Positions 33,525 to 42,717 of a stretch of DNA of 64,000 bases are shown here, piece by piece. The notes beneath the pieces are model-generated. The model saw only the letters and a list, made by a program, of their open reading frames with translations, made no database searches and was not told the origin of the DNA. The DNA lies in assembly GCA_024742475.1 (NCBI GenBank), contig JANSYI010000042.1, positions 1 through 64,000 on the forward strand. Direction: 5' to 3'. Both the position numbers and the translations under genes were made by a program. The stretch is from a bacterium (GTDB lineage: Bacteria; Myxococcota_A; Polyangia; Nannocystales; Nannocystaceae). Each line of letters opens with the position of its first letter. Position 1 is the first letter of the stretch.

Positions 33525-35876
33525 TCAGCCGCGCCGAGCCAGGGACGCGTGCTTGGTGTAGTCCTCGAACGCGATCGGACCCAGGCACGCGTCGGGCACT
33601 CCGAAGGCGTCGACGAGCGGCACCGCCTGCTCGCGAAGGGCCTCGCACTGCGCGGCGAAGACCTTGCGGAGCGCACGAGCCTTGCGCGCGCTGAGGTAGT
33701 CGTTTTCGAGGAACCAGCCCACGTCTTCGCGGATCCGCCAGACCGCCCACAGGCCTCGCAGACGCGACAGCGTGGCCTTGCAGTCGGGATCGGCGGTGGC
33801 CTCGACCGCGGCGGTGAAGCAGGACAGCACGTCCTGCTCGGCGTGGGCGCGCGCGAGCGCGATGGCGTGGTCTTGAATCTCCCCGAACGCCTCGAACGCG
33901 TCCGCCCCCGCGTCGGTGCGCGCCTTGAAGCGACGGGCCGCGGAGACGAGCAGGTTGTGGCTGCGGAACGCGAACGCCTCGTCGTGAAACTCGGGGTCGA
34001 GCAGGTGCTCGGGGTCGACGCGGCGGGTGGCCACCGGGTTCTGCTCGAGCAGCGCTTGCTTGGCGCGCAGGCCGATCTGCGAGACGACCGTCGCGAGCAA
34101 GTCGTCGCCAAGGCGCTTGGCGAAGCCTCCGAGCAGGCCGCGCGCCGCGAGCTGCAAGAGCACCGTGTTGTCGCCCTCGAACGTCGCGAACACGTCGATG
34201 TCGCGCCGGATCTGGCAGATCCGGTTGACGGAGAGGAACCCCATTCCGCCGCAGCACTCTCGCGCCGCCTGGACGGCGTCGATGCCGTGCCAGGTCGCCA
34301 GCGCCTTGAGCCCGGCCGCCCGTGCCTCGAGCTTGCGGGAGTCGGCGCCGTCGGGGTGCGCCTCGTAGGCGCGCTGCAGGTCTTCGACCGCAAAGTGAAA
34401 CGCGTAGGCGGCCGCGACGTGGGGCAGCAGCCGCTGGTGGACCGCCTTGTGGTCGAGGATCGAGATCTCGGCCCGCCCGGCGGGACCGAACTGGCGCCGC
34501 AGCGCGCCGTAGCGAACGGCGGTGGCCAGCGCGACCTTCGACCCGGAGACGGCCGCGGCCGCGACGCTGATCCGACCGGCGACGAGCGTCCCGAGCATCG
34601 TGAAGAAGCGCCGCGCGTCGTCGGCGATGGGGCTTTGGTAGTGGCCCTCCGCGTCGACCGATCCGTATCGCGACAGCAGCTGGTCGCGCGGGACCTCGAC
34701 GTGGTCGAACCACAGCCGGCCGTTGTCGACCCCCGCCAACCCCATCTTGTCGCCGCAGTCCTCGATGTGGCAGCCCGGCGCCAGCTGGCCCTGCTCGTCG
34801 CGAACGTCGACGAACAGCGCGTGCACCCCCTTGTGCTCTCCGTCGACCTCGAGCTGCGCAAACACGACCATCGAGCGGCCGTCGACCGCCGCGTTGCCGA
34901 TCCACTCCTTGCGCGCCGAGACCGTCGGCGTGTGAAGCACGAAGATGTCGCGCCCGGCGTCGTAGCGCGCGATGGTCTCGAGGTCTCGCACGTTCGACCC
35001 GTGGCCCAGCTCGGTCATCGCGAACCCACCCAGACGATCCGCGCGGGCGATCGCCGGCAGCCAGCGCTGGCACTGCTCCTCGGACGCGAGGTTGGAGACC
35101 GCCCCGCCGAAGAGGCCGAACTGCACGCCCACCTTCACCACGAGGCTGAGGTCGTGCATGCCCAGCGCCTCGAAGAACTTCATGAAGCCCGCACGATCCC
35201 CACCCCCGCCGTGTTCTGCCGCGAAGCTCGTGCCACCGTAGCCGCGCCGCGCCAGCTCCAGCAGCCACTGCCGAACGCGAGCGCGGTGCTCGGTCGTCCC
35301 CAGCCCCGCGCGGATCTCGAAGGCCGGCTCGGACGCCAACGCCCGGACCTCGGACCAGGTCTTCGCGTGCGAGCCGTCGAGCCGGCTCGTCATGTGCTCG
35401 ACCTCGAACGACGCGGGCGCCTCGTCGAAGTCCTGGCGGATCGGGGGACGGTCTTCAAAGTAGTGCCGCGCGGCCTCGGACCCCTTGACCCCCAACACGT
35501 CCTCGATCTCCCGCACCGCGAGCATCGATGCTTCGAGATCGCCCTCGGCCGCGACCTCCTGTGCAATCTGCGCCCCGAGGTCGACCAGGTCACCGCGCTG
35601 GTCGGCGGGAAGGCGAGCCACATGAGAACGCACGAAGCGGAAGAGCTGCATGAGCTCGGTCGAGCTGGGCGGCGCCTGCGGATCCAGCCACACACCCAAC
35701 TCGTCGGTCGCCGACGCATCCAGTCGCCGCCGCGCCACCTCTCGAATCTGCGAGAGCTGCTGGGCACCAAGCGCCCCATCGGCCCACGCGACGTAGAGCA
35801 GCGGCGTCAGCACGCTGAGCTCGGGCCGGGTCGTCAGGGCGCGAAGGCTGGGCGAGGTCGGCGAGGCGGAGGACAC
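33525..35876 (-). CDS. Acyl-CoA oxidase/dehydrogenase-family protein with an extra N-terminal TerB-like helical domain
   Basis: The product has 783 residues if started at GTG 35876 (AGGA 6 nt ahead; the longer in-frame extension runs into the divergent gene at 35986). Residues about 20-125 form a helical domain beginning SVLTPLLYVAWADGALGAQQLSQI, reminiscent of TerB-like modules. From about 195 on it is an acyl-CoA oxidase: GGFAMTELGHGSNVRDLETIARYD (flavin/substrate loop), WIGNAA, FDHVEVPRDQLLSRYG, RRQFG, and ECCGGMGFLSVNRICQIRRDIDVFATFEGDNTVLLQ. Expected reaction: FAD-dependent alpha,beta-oxidation of acyl-CoA with electrons passed to oxygen or an acceptor. The role of the added domain is unknown. 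Confidence 0.85.
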   Translation of the reverse strand: MSSASPTSPSLRALTTRPELSVLTPLLYVAWADGALGAQQLSQIREVARRRLDASATDELGVWLDPQAPPSSTELMQLFRFVRSHVARLPADQRGDLVDLGAQIAQEVAAEGDLEASMLAVREIEDVLGVKGSEAARHYFEDRPPIRQDFDEAPASFEVEHMTSRLDGSHAKTWSEVRALASEPAFEIRAGLGTTEHRARVRQWLLELARRGYGGTSFAAEHGGGGDRAGFMKFFEALGMHDLSLVVKVGVQFGLFGGAVSNLASEEQCQRWLPAIARADRLGGFAMTELGHGSNVRDLETIARYDAGRDIFVLHTPTVSARKEWIGNAAVDGRSMVVFAQLEVDGEHKGVHALFVDVRDEQGQLAPGCHIEDCGDKMGLAGVDNGRLWFDHVEVPRDQLLSRYGSVDAEGHYQSPIADDARRFFTMLGTLVAGRISVAAAAVSGSKVALATAVRYGALRRQFGPAGRAEISILDHKAVHQRLLPHVAAAYAFHFAVEDLQRAYEAHPDGADSRKLEARAAGLKALATWHGIDAVQAARECCGGMGFLSVNRICQIRRDIDVFATFEGDNTVLLQLAARGLLGGFAKRLGDDLLATVVSQIGLRAKQALLEQNPVATRRVDPEHLLDPEFHDEAFAFRSHNLLVSAARRFKARTDAGADAFEAFGEIQDHAIALARAHAEQDVLSCFTAAVEATADPDCKATLSRLRGLWAVWRIREDVGWFLENDYLSARKARALRKVFAAQCEALREQAVPLVDAFGVPDACLGPIAFEDYTKHASLARRG

Positions 35877-35985
35877 GTTTGGTCCTAGCAGATCCTCTGT
35901 CGCCGCGCCGTCTCTCGGGCAAGAAAGCCCGCACGACGGGTCGCCTGGCCGGGCGCTCGAGCGCGGTCCGTGACACGCTTCGAGC

Positions 35986-36450
35986 ATGCGGCGAGCCCTC
36001 CCGTTCATCGCGCTCTCGATGCTGTCCGCGCTTCTGCCCAGCTGCACCAACACCTGCACGCTGGTCGGCTGCGGTCCGGCGGTGACGTTGCTCGTGGGAA
36101 GCGAGGACGCTCCGCTCGACCCCTCGGTCGCGCAGTACCAGGTCGATCTCGACCTCGATGGCCAAGCCGTCGTCGTCACGTGCATCACCGGCCAGACCCA
36201 ATGCGACATCGAGGGCAACGACGGGCCGTTCTGGGTCGAAGCCTTGTCGTATCCAGACCGGCTGGAGATCGGCATCAACAGCGGGGAGGAGCTCGCGCCC
36301 CACCTCATCGAGGTCTACGTGCTCGCCGACGACACCCAGATCCACGAGGGCGGCATCTCGCCGACGTACTCCGACGAAGAGATCAACGGCGAGGGCTGCG
36401 GCGTTTGCCGGACCGCTGACGATGGAACCTTCGTCCTGCCGGGATCCTGA
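35986..36450 (+). CDS. Small lipoprotein, function unknown
   Basis: The product has 154 residues with lipobox LPSC, immediately followed by a Cys pair (CTNTCTLVGCG). The remainder is beta-rich (YQVDLDLDGQAVVVTCITGQTQCDIEG) and ends with GEGCGVCRTAD, so three disulfides are possible. It has no Ser/Thr spacer, unlike most lipoproteins in the window. Transcribed divergently from the acyl-CoA oxidase gene. Confidence 0.7.
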   Translation: MRRALPFIALSMLSALLPSCTNTCTLVGCGPAVTLLVGSEDAPLDPSVAQYQVDLDLDGQAVVVTCITGQTQCDIEGNDGPFWVEALSYPDRLEIGINSGEELAPHLIEVYVLADDTQIHEGGISPTYSDEEINGEGCGVCRTADDGTFVLPGS

Positions 36451-36462
36451 TCGCAGACTCGG

Positions 36463-37305
36463 TCACTCGCCGACGGTGAACGTCGCGGCACAGGTACCGC
36501 CGAACGCCGCGCTCGAGCCCTTGATCGCCTTGGCGACGCAAGACTCGACCTTCTTCGAGGGGGCGTTCACCTCGACCGTCTCGATGCGGCCGCCCTTCGT
36601 GGTCCACCGGGCTCGAACGGGAGTGGGGCTGGCTGCGCAGGCCATCAGCCGCTTCTTTCGCTTGGCGATCCCCGAGATCGCGCCCATCGCTCCGCCGAAC
36701 AAGCCACCGCCGACCTCCCGTCGGCAGCGTAGGTCTTCGGCGCTCAGGCCATCGACCGTGATGCTGCCGATCGACACGTTCGCCCCCGCCACCGGAAGGA
36801 CCTCGGACTTCTGCGCTTCGGCGATGGCCGCCTCGAGCGCTTCGAGGTTGCGGCACGCCTCGGCATCCTTCGCCTCGCAGGCACGCACGAGATATCCGCG
36901 CGAGCGCTCGACGTCCTGCGCCACGCCTTGGCCCTTGGCGTAGAGGACACCCAGCACGCCGCAGCCAGTCGTCACCGACTCCGTGCAGATCGCCTCGGCC
37001 ATGGTTCGCGCCTTGGCGAAGTCCTCTTCCGCGTAGGCGGCCAGGGTGGCCTTCCAGCACGACTGCGCGTCGCCGAGCTCGCAGGCCCGGCTCGGGTCTT
37101 CGACCGCGGCCGCAGGCTCGTCGGGCTGGACGGGGGCCTCGGCGGCGGGCGGCGGCTCTTCGGAGGCCGGCTCGGGCTCGACGGGAGACGGCTCGACGGA
37201 CGGCGGCGGCGGAGCGTCTGCGGTAGAGCCCGCACACGCCGAAGCGAGCCACACCGAGGCGGCGAAGAAAACACGCGAGTTGAGCGGACTGCGAGACAAG
37301 GTCAC
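36463..37305 (-). CDS. Lipoprotein with Sel1-like repeats and a TonB-like C-terminus
   Basis: The product has 280 residues. The GTG at 37305 gives a signal peptide ending in SACAGS. Then comes a Pro/Glu spacer, a Sel1-like region (ACELGDAQSCWKATLAAY, CGVLGVLYAKGQGVAQDVERSRGYLVRACEA) and a C-terminal domain RARWTTKGGRIETVEV ... VESCVAKAI with GGTCAATFTV that resembles the AgmX/TonB-type fold. Sel1 proteins scaffold envelope complexes. No upstream ATG gives a signal peptide, so the GTG start is inferred. Confidence 0.65.
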   Translation of the reverse strand: MTLSRSPLNSRVFFAASVWLASACAGSTADAPPPPSVEPSPVEPEPASEEPPPAAEAPVQPDEPAAAVEDPSRACELGDAQSCWKATLAAYAEEDFAKARTMAEAICTESVTTGCGVLGVLYAKGQGVAQDVERSRGYLVRACEAKDAEACRNLEALEAAIAEAQKSEVLPVAGANVSIGSITVDGLSAEDLRCRREVGGGLFGGAMGAISGIAKRKKRLMACAASPTPVRARWTTKGGRIETVEVNAPSKKVESCVAKAIKGSSAAFGGTCAATFTVGE

Positions 37306-37425
37306 CGAGGCTACCAACGCGTCAGGCCGGTCCGTACCTCGCGGAGACCACGGTCTTGCCCCTGCGTGATGAAGGCCGGCGATTCGTCCGTCACAACGCG
37401 AAGCGTAGGCGTCTGCCTGAAGGCC

Positions 37426-38601
37426 ATGACGTCCTTTCCGCATGCCCAAGCCCTCCGCATCGCCGCTGTCGCAACCGTGAGCGCCTCCATCGCCCTGGCC
37501 GCAGGAACCGCGACGGCCGAACGTCCACGGACGACCCGCAATCGCGGCTTTTCGGCCGAAGACGCGCGGGTGTTCGTTGCCGCCGCGAAAAAGAAGAAGA
37601 AGGGCAAGAGGAGCAAGAAGAGGCGGGGACGCAAGGGCCGGAACAGCAGCGGATCGCTGGCACCGATCACCGAGTGCACCATCGGCACCAACGACCTGAT
37701 CCACGAGAAGATCGACGTCAGCGCGCAGGTCTCGATGATGCGCAAGATGTCGGGCAGCGCGGCCTCGCGGGCCGAGGCCAGCTCGATCTACCACGCGATC
37801 GAAGTCGGCCGGCTCGCCGGCATCTACCTGCCTCCGCGTGGGGTGGTCTCGGCCCGGGGCCGGATGATGAGCCCGCAGAAGGGCTACTGGCAGCTCATTC
37901 CCAAGGGGGAGCTGTCGACCTGCGTCGTGGGGCCGGACGGCGAGGCCCCGATGATCGTCTATCGCGAGAACCTGGCGCCTTCGCAGATCGATGCCGCCAT
38001 CTCATCGGCGTGGAAGAGCTGCGGACTGCCACAGGTCACGCACCAGTGCACCTACGACCGGAACCTCGAGCGACCTCCCGAGAAAGAGTCGGAGTGCGAG
38101 TCTGACGACGACTGCCTGGCCATTCCAGGCGCGGGCAACAAGTGCAACCTCGAGACCAACACCTGCTTTCACGAGTTTGGCCCGGGGCACATCGACACCT
38201 GCGAGCAGCCGCGGTGCACACCCGGCATCCCCGCGACGGTCGATCCGCAGTGCGGCATGACGGTCACCCGTGAGCTACGCGAGTGCCTGCCCGTCCCGGG
38301 TGAGGTCTGCGGCGTCTGCGAGAACGCGGGCGAGGGCGCGAGCGCCTGCCACAAGCAGAACGAGAGGAAACACCGCGCGGAGATCAGGAAGTGCAAGGAT
38401 GAACACAGCCCCGCCAAGACCGCCGGCTACACCGCCAAGTGCCTGGCGCAGATGGCCAAGTGCGTCGACGGCAGCCCGATCGCCTGTGCAAAGTCGGCGC
38501 AATGCATGGTCGACCCGAAACCGGTCAAGGAGTACAGAGATTGCCTGAACCGAGAGTCGCAGCGCTACCAAGAGCGTAGTCAAGAGTGCATTCGGGAGTA
38601 G
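37426..38601 (+). CDS. Exported Cys-rich protein with a Lys/Arg cluster behind the signal peptide
   Basis: The product has 391 residues. A signal peptide (cleavage near ATA-ER) is followed at about residues 54-72 by a dense basic block (KKKKKGKRSKKRRGRKGR). A middle domain (about 75-205) reads IDVSAQVSMMRKM, and AISSAWKSCGLPQ resembles the TonB-like envelope domains. The C-terminal half carries about 22 cysteines in paired patterns such as ESECESDDDCLAIPGAGNKC, suggesting EGF-like or Dickkopf-like disulfide modules. The basic block could bind nucleic acid or acidic polysaccharide. No family recognised. Confidence 0.7.
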   Translation: MTSFPHAQALRIAAVATVSASIALAAGTATAERPRTTRNRGFSAEDARVFVAAAKKKKKGKRSKKRRGRKGRNSSGSLAPITECTIGTNDLIHEKIDVSAQVSMMRKMSGSAASRAEASSIYHAIEVGRLAGIYLPPRGVVSARGRMMSPQKGYWQLIPKGELSTCVVGPDGEAPMIVYRENLAPSQIDAAISSAWKSCGLPQVTHQCTYDRNLERPPEKESECESDDDCLAIPGAGNKCNLETNTCFHEFGPGHIDTCEQPRCTPGIPATVDPQCGMTVTRELRECLPVPGEVCGVCENAGEGASACHKQNERKHRAEIRKCKDEHSPAKTAGYTAKCLAQMAKCVDGSPIACAKSAQCMVDPKPVKEYRDCLNRESQRYQERSQECIRE

Positions 38602-38611
38602 ACTCCGCGAC

Positions 38612-39115
38612 GTGACCGCACGTCGCGTCATGATCGTCGGAAACTCGGGGTCGGGCAAATCGACCTACGCCAAACACCTCGCCGCGCGAGACGGGCTGGT
38701 CCACATCGACCTCGACGTCTTCGCGTGGCTGCCGACCGAGCCGCCGCAGCGCAAACCAGTCGCCGCCGCGATGACCGAGCTCGAAGCTCGACTGCCGCCG
38801 GCGGGATGGGTCGCCGAGGGCTGCTATGCGGACCTGCTCGAGGCGCTGAGCCCCCGCGCAGACCTGCTGCTCTTCCTCAACCCCGGCGTCGACGCGTGCC
38901 TTCGCCACTGCCGCGCCCGGCCCTTCGAGCCCCACAAGTACCCCACCCCGCAGGCGCAGCAGGAGAACCTGGCAATGCTGCTCGAGTGGGTGCGGGGCTA
39001 CGACACCCGCACGGGGCCGCTGTCGCTGGCGGGTCATCGCGCGCTCTTCGAGGGGTTCGAGGGTCCCAAGCACGAGCTCACCGATCCGGCTGTGTGGCCC
39101 GAGCGCTCCGGCTGA
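38612..39115 (+). CDS. P-loop kinase-like NTPase (adenylate kinase-related)
   Basis: The product has 167 residues from GTG 38612. Walker A VGNSGSGKST lies at about 9-18, followed by HIDLDVFAWLP (substrate Asp region), WVAEGCYADLL and a C-terminal LLFLNPGVDACLRHCRAR lid. This resembles the small FlaR/adenylate-kinase-like group often annotated as topology-modulation or shikimate-kinase-like proteins. Predicted to phosphorylate a small molecule. The substrate is unknown. Confidence 0.75.
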   Translation: MTARRVMIVGNSGSGKSTYAKHLAARDGLVHIDLDVFAWLPTEPPQRKPVAAAMTELEARLPPAGWVAEGCYADLLEALSPRADLLLFLNPGVDACLRHCRARPFEPHKYPTPQAQQENLAMLLEWVRGYDTRTGPLSLAGHRALFEGFEGPKHELTDPAVWPERSG

Positions 39116-39177
39116 TGACACCACGGCGTTGGGCTCGACCTCTGAGGCACCCGCCTCTCCGACGCGTTGGGGGGGCA

Positions 39178-40080
39178 ATGCGACGCTACGCGCACTTCAT
39201 GTTTGCGGCGACCCTCCTTGCGGTCCCCGCGTGCGAGCTGGGCCAGCCCACGACCTTCCTCGACGACGAGACGTACGTCGCCCCGGTCGAGGGCAAGCTG
39301 GCCGTCTCGGAGGATGCAAACCAGGTCTGGCTGCCACGCACGCATTCCAATGGCAACGAGGAGTTGGTCGGCTTCTCCAACCCGGGCGCCAGCGAGTTCA
39401 TGTCGACGGGGTCATTCTCCAGCTCGGTTGCCATCACCGACCTCTCGGCCGCCCATGAACCGGGCAGCGAGGGGGGCGTCTGGACCCTGCACGCCAACGG
39501 GTTTCGCCTGCGATTCGACGAGAATGGGGTATTCGATGCCCTCTCCACGGGCGCGAACATCGAAGACGCATTTCCGGCCGGGCCTCGGGAGTGGTGCGGC
39601 CTGGCGATGGGGCTCGACGGGTCGGCCTACGTGATGGCCGGGCATCAAGAGGGCACCTTCACGCACTGGCACCTGTACCGGGAGCTCGACGGCGTCGTCA
39701 CGCGGGCCGGAGGTCCGTTCCCCAGCCTCGGGTGTCCGGAGATCGCGTACGATCTGCCGCTCGACGAGATCGCGGTTGCGGTCGACGGTGGCTACGGCTC
39801 GCGCGACGTCATCTGGTTCGACCCCGACACCATGGAAGAGACCCACCAGATCGAGATCGTCGCCGAGCCGCACGCGATTGCGGTCTTCGACCACAAGGTC
39901 GCGGTCGGTCGTGCGTCCTCCATCTGGATCTGGAACGAAGACGGGACGGTTGCCGACAGCGAGTCGGGTGTGCATGTCGAGGACCTCGACGTTCAGTACG
40001 GCAACAATCAGGTCCGGCTGTGGTGGTCGGGAACGGGACCCGACGACGTCTCGACCGTGGGCTCGTACCAGCTCCTGTAG
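39178..40080 (+). CDS. Lipoprotein, probable beta-propeller-like fold, function unknown
   Basis: The product has 300 residues with lipobox VPAC and a GGGGGG ribosome site. There is no Ser/Thr spacer. The mature protein is beta-rich with repeated strand-turn units (GKLAVSEDANQVWLPRT, SAYVMAGHQEGTFTHWHLYREL, DEIAVAVDGGYGSRDVIWF, AIAVFDHKVAVGRASSIWIWNEDG). That spacing suits a WD/NHL-like propeller, but no canonical repeat is clear. Confidence 0.65.
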   Translation: MRRYAHFMFAATLLAVPACELGQPTTFLDDETYVAPVEGKLAVSEDANQVWLPRTHSNGNEELVGFSNPGASEFMSTGSFSSSVAITDLSAAHEPGSEGGVWTLHANGFRLRFDENGVFDALSTGANIEDAFPAGPREWCGLAMGLDGSAYVMAGHQEGTFTHWHLYRELDGVVTRAGGPFPSLGCPEIAYDLPLDEIAVAVDGGYGSRDVIWFDPDTMEETHQIEIVAEPHAIAVFDHKVAVGRASSIWIWNEDGTVADSESGVHVEDLDVQYGNNQVRLWWSGTGPDDVSTVGSYQLL

Positions 40081-40094
40081 CGCGGCGCGCCGCG
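40081..40094. repeat. 14-bp perfect palindrome between convergent genes
   Basis: CGCGGCGCGCCGCG begins immediately after the stop codon at 40080 and ends 9 bp before the opposite gene. It could fold as a short hairpin at both mRNA ends. GC richness makes chance palindromes common. Confidence 0.35.
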
Positions 40095-40102
40095 GCCAGC
40101 CG

Positions 40103-41230
40103 TCACCGGGGTGATGCGAGCGCAGCGTCAGGGGGCCAGGATTGGTTGACCAGCGTCCCCCCGCGCTCGGGGTCGATCGCCTCGACGTAGCGGCCCAGGG
40201 ACTCGTCGCCGAAGACGAGGACTCGGTCTCCCCGCCACTCGAGAGCGACCCGATTGGCGTAGGCAAAGTGTCCGATCGGGCCCAGGGCGTACAGGTCGGC
40301 CTGCCATTGCCAGGCGAACTCCGAGACGTACAGCGCGTACAGGCGGGCGCCCGTGCTCGACCCGCAAGCGTGCGCCAGGTACAGGACGCCGTCGTGCTCG
40401 AGCCCAGCGCCCGTGTCGCAGTCACCGAAGCTGCTGGGCAGCGCGATCGATCGCACCTCGCCGCCAGGGGGCGCGTAGCGAAGCAGGGGAGCCTCCCCCT
40501 CCCCCATGGACCACCCCTGCGGAAGGTCGAAGCCGGCCTCGCCTCGTGGCACATCGACCGCCCGCCACTGCAACTCCACCAGGGCTGGCTCCACCCGCGA
40601 GTGCCCCATGCGATGCCCGTCGGCGACATCGAGCTCCTCGACATAGGCGCCCTGGGCCTCGCGACCAAACACCCGCACCGTGCCCCCGACGACCTCGAGC
40701 TGTACGGCGTTCTTGTACCTGCTGTGCGCGACCGGACCCAGGCCCGTCAGCGGCTGGGTCCACGTCACGCGCCCCGACTCGCGATCCAGCCGCGTGACGA
40801 CGGCACCCGAAGCGATCGCGCAGTAGTGTGCGACGAAGACGTCACCGGCCCAGGCCAAGGCCGCCGCATCGTGGTGGGCATCACCGACGGCTGCGGTCCA
40901 CTGGGTGCGCCCACGCCTCGACTGCACGACCTCGACGCCCCCCTCGGCCAGCGCGCGAGCCTCGACCGTGGTCGGGCCGTTGACCACGGACGTGGGCATC
41001 GGTGGGAACGGCTCCGAGTCCCCCGGGGCCACCGGACTTCGCCACCGCCATGCCAGCCTCTGAGGTTCGCCCATCGCGTCGTCCCGGCGGTCCTCTGCGT
41101 CGCGGGCATCGTCGGTGTCGCGGGCCGGCTCGACCTCGGCCGACGCCGGCGCGGCCGTCGGGCTTCGAGGTTCGGACGCCGTGCAGCCACCCGAGAGGAT
41201 CACGAGAAGACCGGCGACTCGCATGCGCAT
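40103..41230 (-). CDS. Lipoprotein with a PQQ-like beta-propeller
   Basis: The product has 375 residues. Lipobox LSGGC is followed by a Pro/Ala/Asp/Glu-rich spacer. Repeats of the type GDVFVAHYCAIASGAVVTRLDRESGRVTWTQPL, GTVRVFGREAQGAYVEELDVADG and DRVLVFGDESLGRYVEAIDPERGG show the A-x-D-x-x-(S/T)-G-x-x-x-W pattern of PQQ-like (YvrN/BamB-like) blades, though not enough intact blades are visible for a full eight. No PQQ-binding residues are evident, so a scaffold role is more likely than dehydrogenase activity. Confidence 0.65.
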   Translation of the reverse strand: MRMRVAGLLVILSGGCTASEPRSPTAAPASAEVEPARDTDDARDAEDRRDDAMGEPQRLAWRWRSPVAPGDSEPFPPMPTSVVNGPTTVEARALAEGGVEVVQSRRGRTQWTAAVGDAHHDAAALAWAGDVFVAHYCAIASGAVVTRLDRESGRVTWTQPLTGLGPVAHSRYKNAVQLEVVGGTVRVFGREAQGAYVEELDVADGHRMGHSRVEPALVELQWRAVDVPRGEAGFDLPQGWSMGEGEAPLLRYAPPGGEVRSIALPSSFGDCDTGAGLEHDGVLYLAHACGSSTGARLYALYVSEFAWQWQADLYALGPIGHFAYANRVALEWRGDRVLVFGDESLGRYVEAIDPERGGTLVNQSWPPDAALASPR

Positions 41231-41396
41231 CGCCTGTCATACGCACGAGGACGAAGCGGGGTTTCCACCCGCGACCACGGAAGTACCGACTTCCCGGATC
41301 GGGAAGCCTCCGCGCGGCTACGATTCCCAAATCGTGACTTCCGCGGCCGTGAGCGCTGCGATCTGCGGCAGGAACGTCCCTTGCACAGCCACGGGC

Positions 41397-42692
41397 ATGC
41401 CAAGCGACAGCCTACGCGCCGTCTGTGTCCTCGCCCTCGTCCTGAGCGCCTGCGGAGCGGCAGAGGGCTCGGGTGCGCCCGATGGCTCCGGTTCCGGCAC
41501 GACGGGACCGAGCTCGGCGGGCGGAAGCGTCGACGCATCGACTGCGGGAGGCGGTGGAGAGTCGTCTCCCGGAACGGTCGGAACCTCGGCCGGGGCGACC
41601 GACGCCACCAGCGGCGGGACCACCGGGTCCGATGCAGCCTCGGGTGACACCGGGACCACGGGCGAGGAGGACACGGGCGAGACCGAAAGCGACACGGGCG
41701 AGACCGAAGGCGACACGGGCGAGACCGAAGGCGACACGGGAGAGGACCCGTGGAGTGACGGCGACCCCGACGACCCCTTCGCGTTCGCGAGCTGCGGCGG
41801 CGACCCCTTGACCCCGGACGACGTGCTCTCGCTGATGGGTCCTGGAGAGACCTCGGCCGAGCTCGGCGCGTATCGGGTCTTTCACCGCAGCCGCGAATGC
41901 AACCGTCTGACCGGCTGCACCGCGTGGTCCGTGTCCACGCCCCACTTCGCGACCCAGCGGGTGGACGAGGGCGCGCTGTTTGGGGGGTCGAACCGCCCGC
42001 CGGTCGGGGACACCTCCGTCTCGATCAACCCGGACACCGCCGACGTGGAGCTTCGGTTCGGCAATCAGGGATGGTGCACGCAGGTCGTCGACGGCCAACT
42101 CGGCAGCCCCTGCGACATCGAGCCGCTGCTCCTGCCCCCGGCGGCCGGCGGGAGCTGGACGGTCGAGCCGGGCCTGCTTCGGCGCAACTGCTTCATGTTC
42201 CGCGCTCACGGTGTGGAGCCCATCGAGGGTAGCGTGAACGAGCGAGAGTTCGAGGTGGTGCTCCGTGGCGATCACGCCATCGATCGCGCCGACGTCTCCG
42301 CCGAGCTGCTCGCCCACGTCGCCTCCGCGCCCGAGTCGCTCATCTGCTGGGGGCACACCCACAACCCCGCCTCGTGCTCCCCGCACTTCGACAACTACAG
42401 CACGCAGATGTGGGACCTGTCGGCGACGTTTCAACCCGGATCGGGCAGCGGCCTGGGTTCGGTGATCATCGACGTCCCGCAGTTCGACTTGGTGTCCGCG
42501 ACCGTCGAGCTCGACGAGGACGGCTACGGTGTGTTCTCCGCCCCCGTCGGCTCCAACGGCATCCGCGTCGTCCGAGCCAGCCTGGGCGAGGGCGTGCTCA
42601 TCGTCGAAAGCAGCTACGCGCCGAACTTTCAAGGCACCTGCGTGGCCGGCCAAGACTGGTCGTGCGCGGGGGTGTATTCGACGGGGATCTGA
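41397..42692 (+). CDS. Lipoprotein with a repetitive acidic spacer and a Cys-rich C-terminal domain
   Basis: The product has 431 residues from ATG 41397 (lipobox LSAC). The in-frame upstream extension lacks signal character. Residues about 20-125 are a Gly/Ser/Thr/Glu spacer that ends in the repeat DTGETEG, encoded by a 21-bp tandem repeat. The C-terminal 300 residues contain about ten cysteines (FASCGGD, RECNRLTGCTAW, GWCTQVVDG, SPCDIEP, RNCFMF, ICWGHTH, SCSPHF, GTCVAG, WSCAGV). No family recognised. Exported and disulfide-bonded. Confidence 0.7.
   Translation: MPSDSLRAVCVLALVLSACGAAEGSGAPDGSGSGTTGPSSAGGSVDASTAGGGGESSPGTVGTSAGATDATSGGTTGSDAASGDTGTTGEEDTGETESDTGETEGDTGETEGDTGEDPWSDGDPDDPFAFASCGGDPLTPDDVLSLMGPGETSAELGAYRVFHRSRECNRLTGCTAWSVSTPHFATQRVDEGALFGGSNRPPVGDTSVSINPDTADVELRFGNQGWCTQVVDGQLGSPCDIEPLLLPPAAGGSWTVEPGLLRRNCFMFRAHGVEPIEGSVNEREFEVVLRGDHAIDRADVSAELLAHVASAPESLICWGHTHNPASCSPHFDNYSTQMWDLSATFQPGSGSGLGSVIIDVPQFDLVSATVELDEDGYGVFSAPVGSNGIRVVRASLGEGVLIVESSYAPNFQGTCVAGQDWSCAGVYSTGI
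41670..41741. repeat. In-frame 21-bp tandem repeat, about 3.4 copies
   Basis: Unit GACACGGGCGAGACCGAAGGC (first copy with AAAGC) at 41670, 41691 and 41712 plus a partial fourth. It encodes DTGETEG heptads in the spacer of the lipoprotein. A multiple of three, so spacer length can vary without loss of frame. Confidence 0.85.
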
Positions 42693-42717
42693 GGCCTGCC
42701 GACTCATTCGGCCGGCA

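Noticed and set aside
33501..35888. 795-codon plus-strand frame opposite the acyl-CoA oxidase
   Set aside because: Shadow of a well-supported gene. No domain signature.
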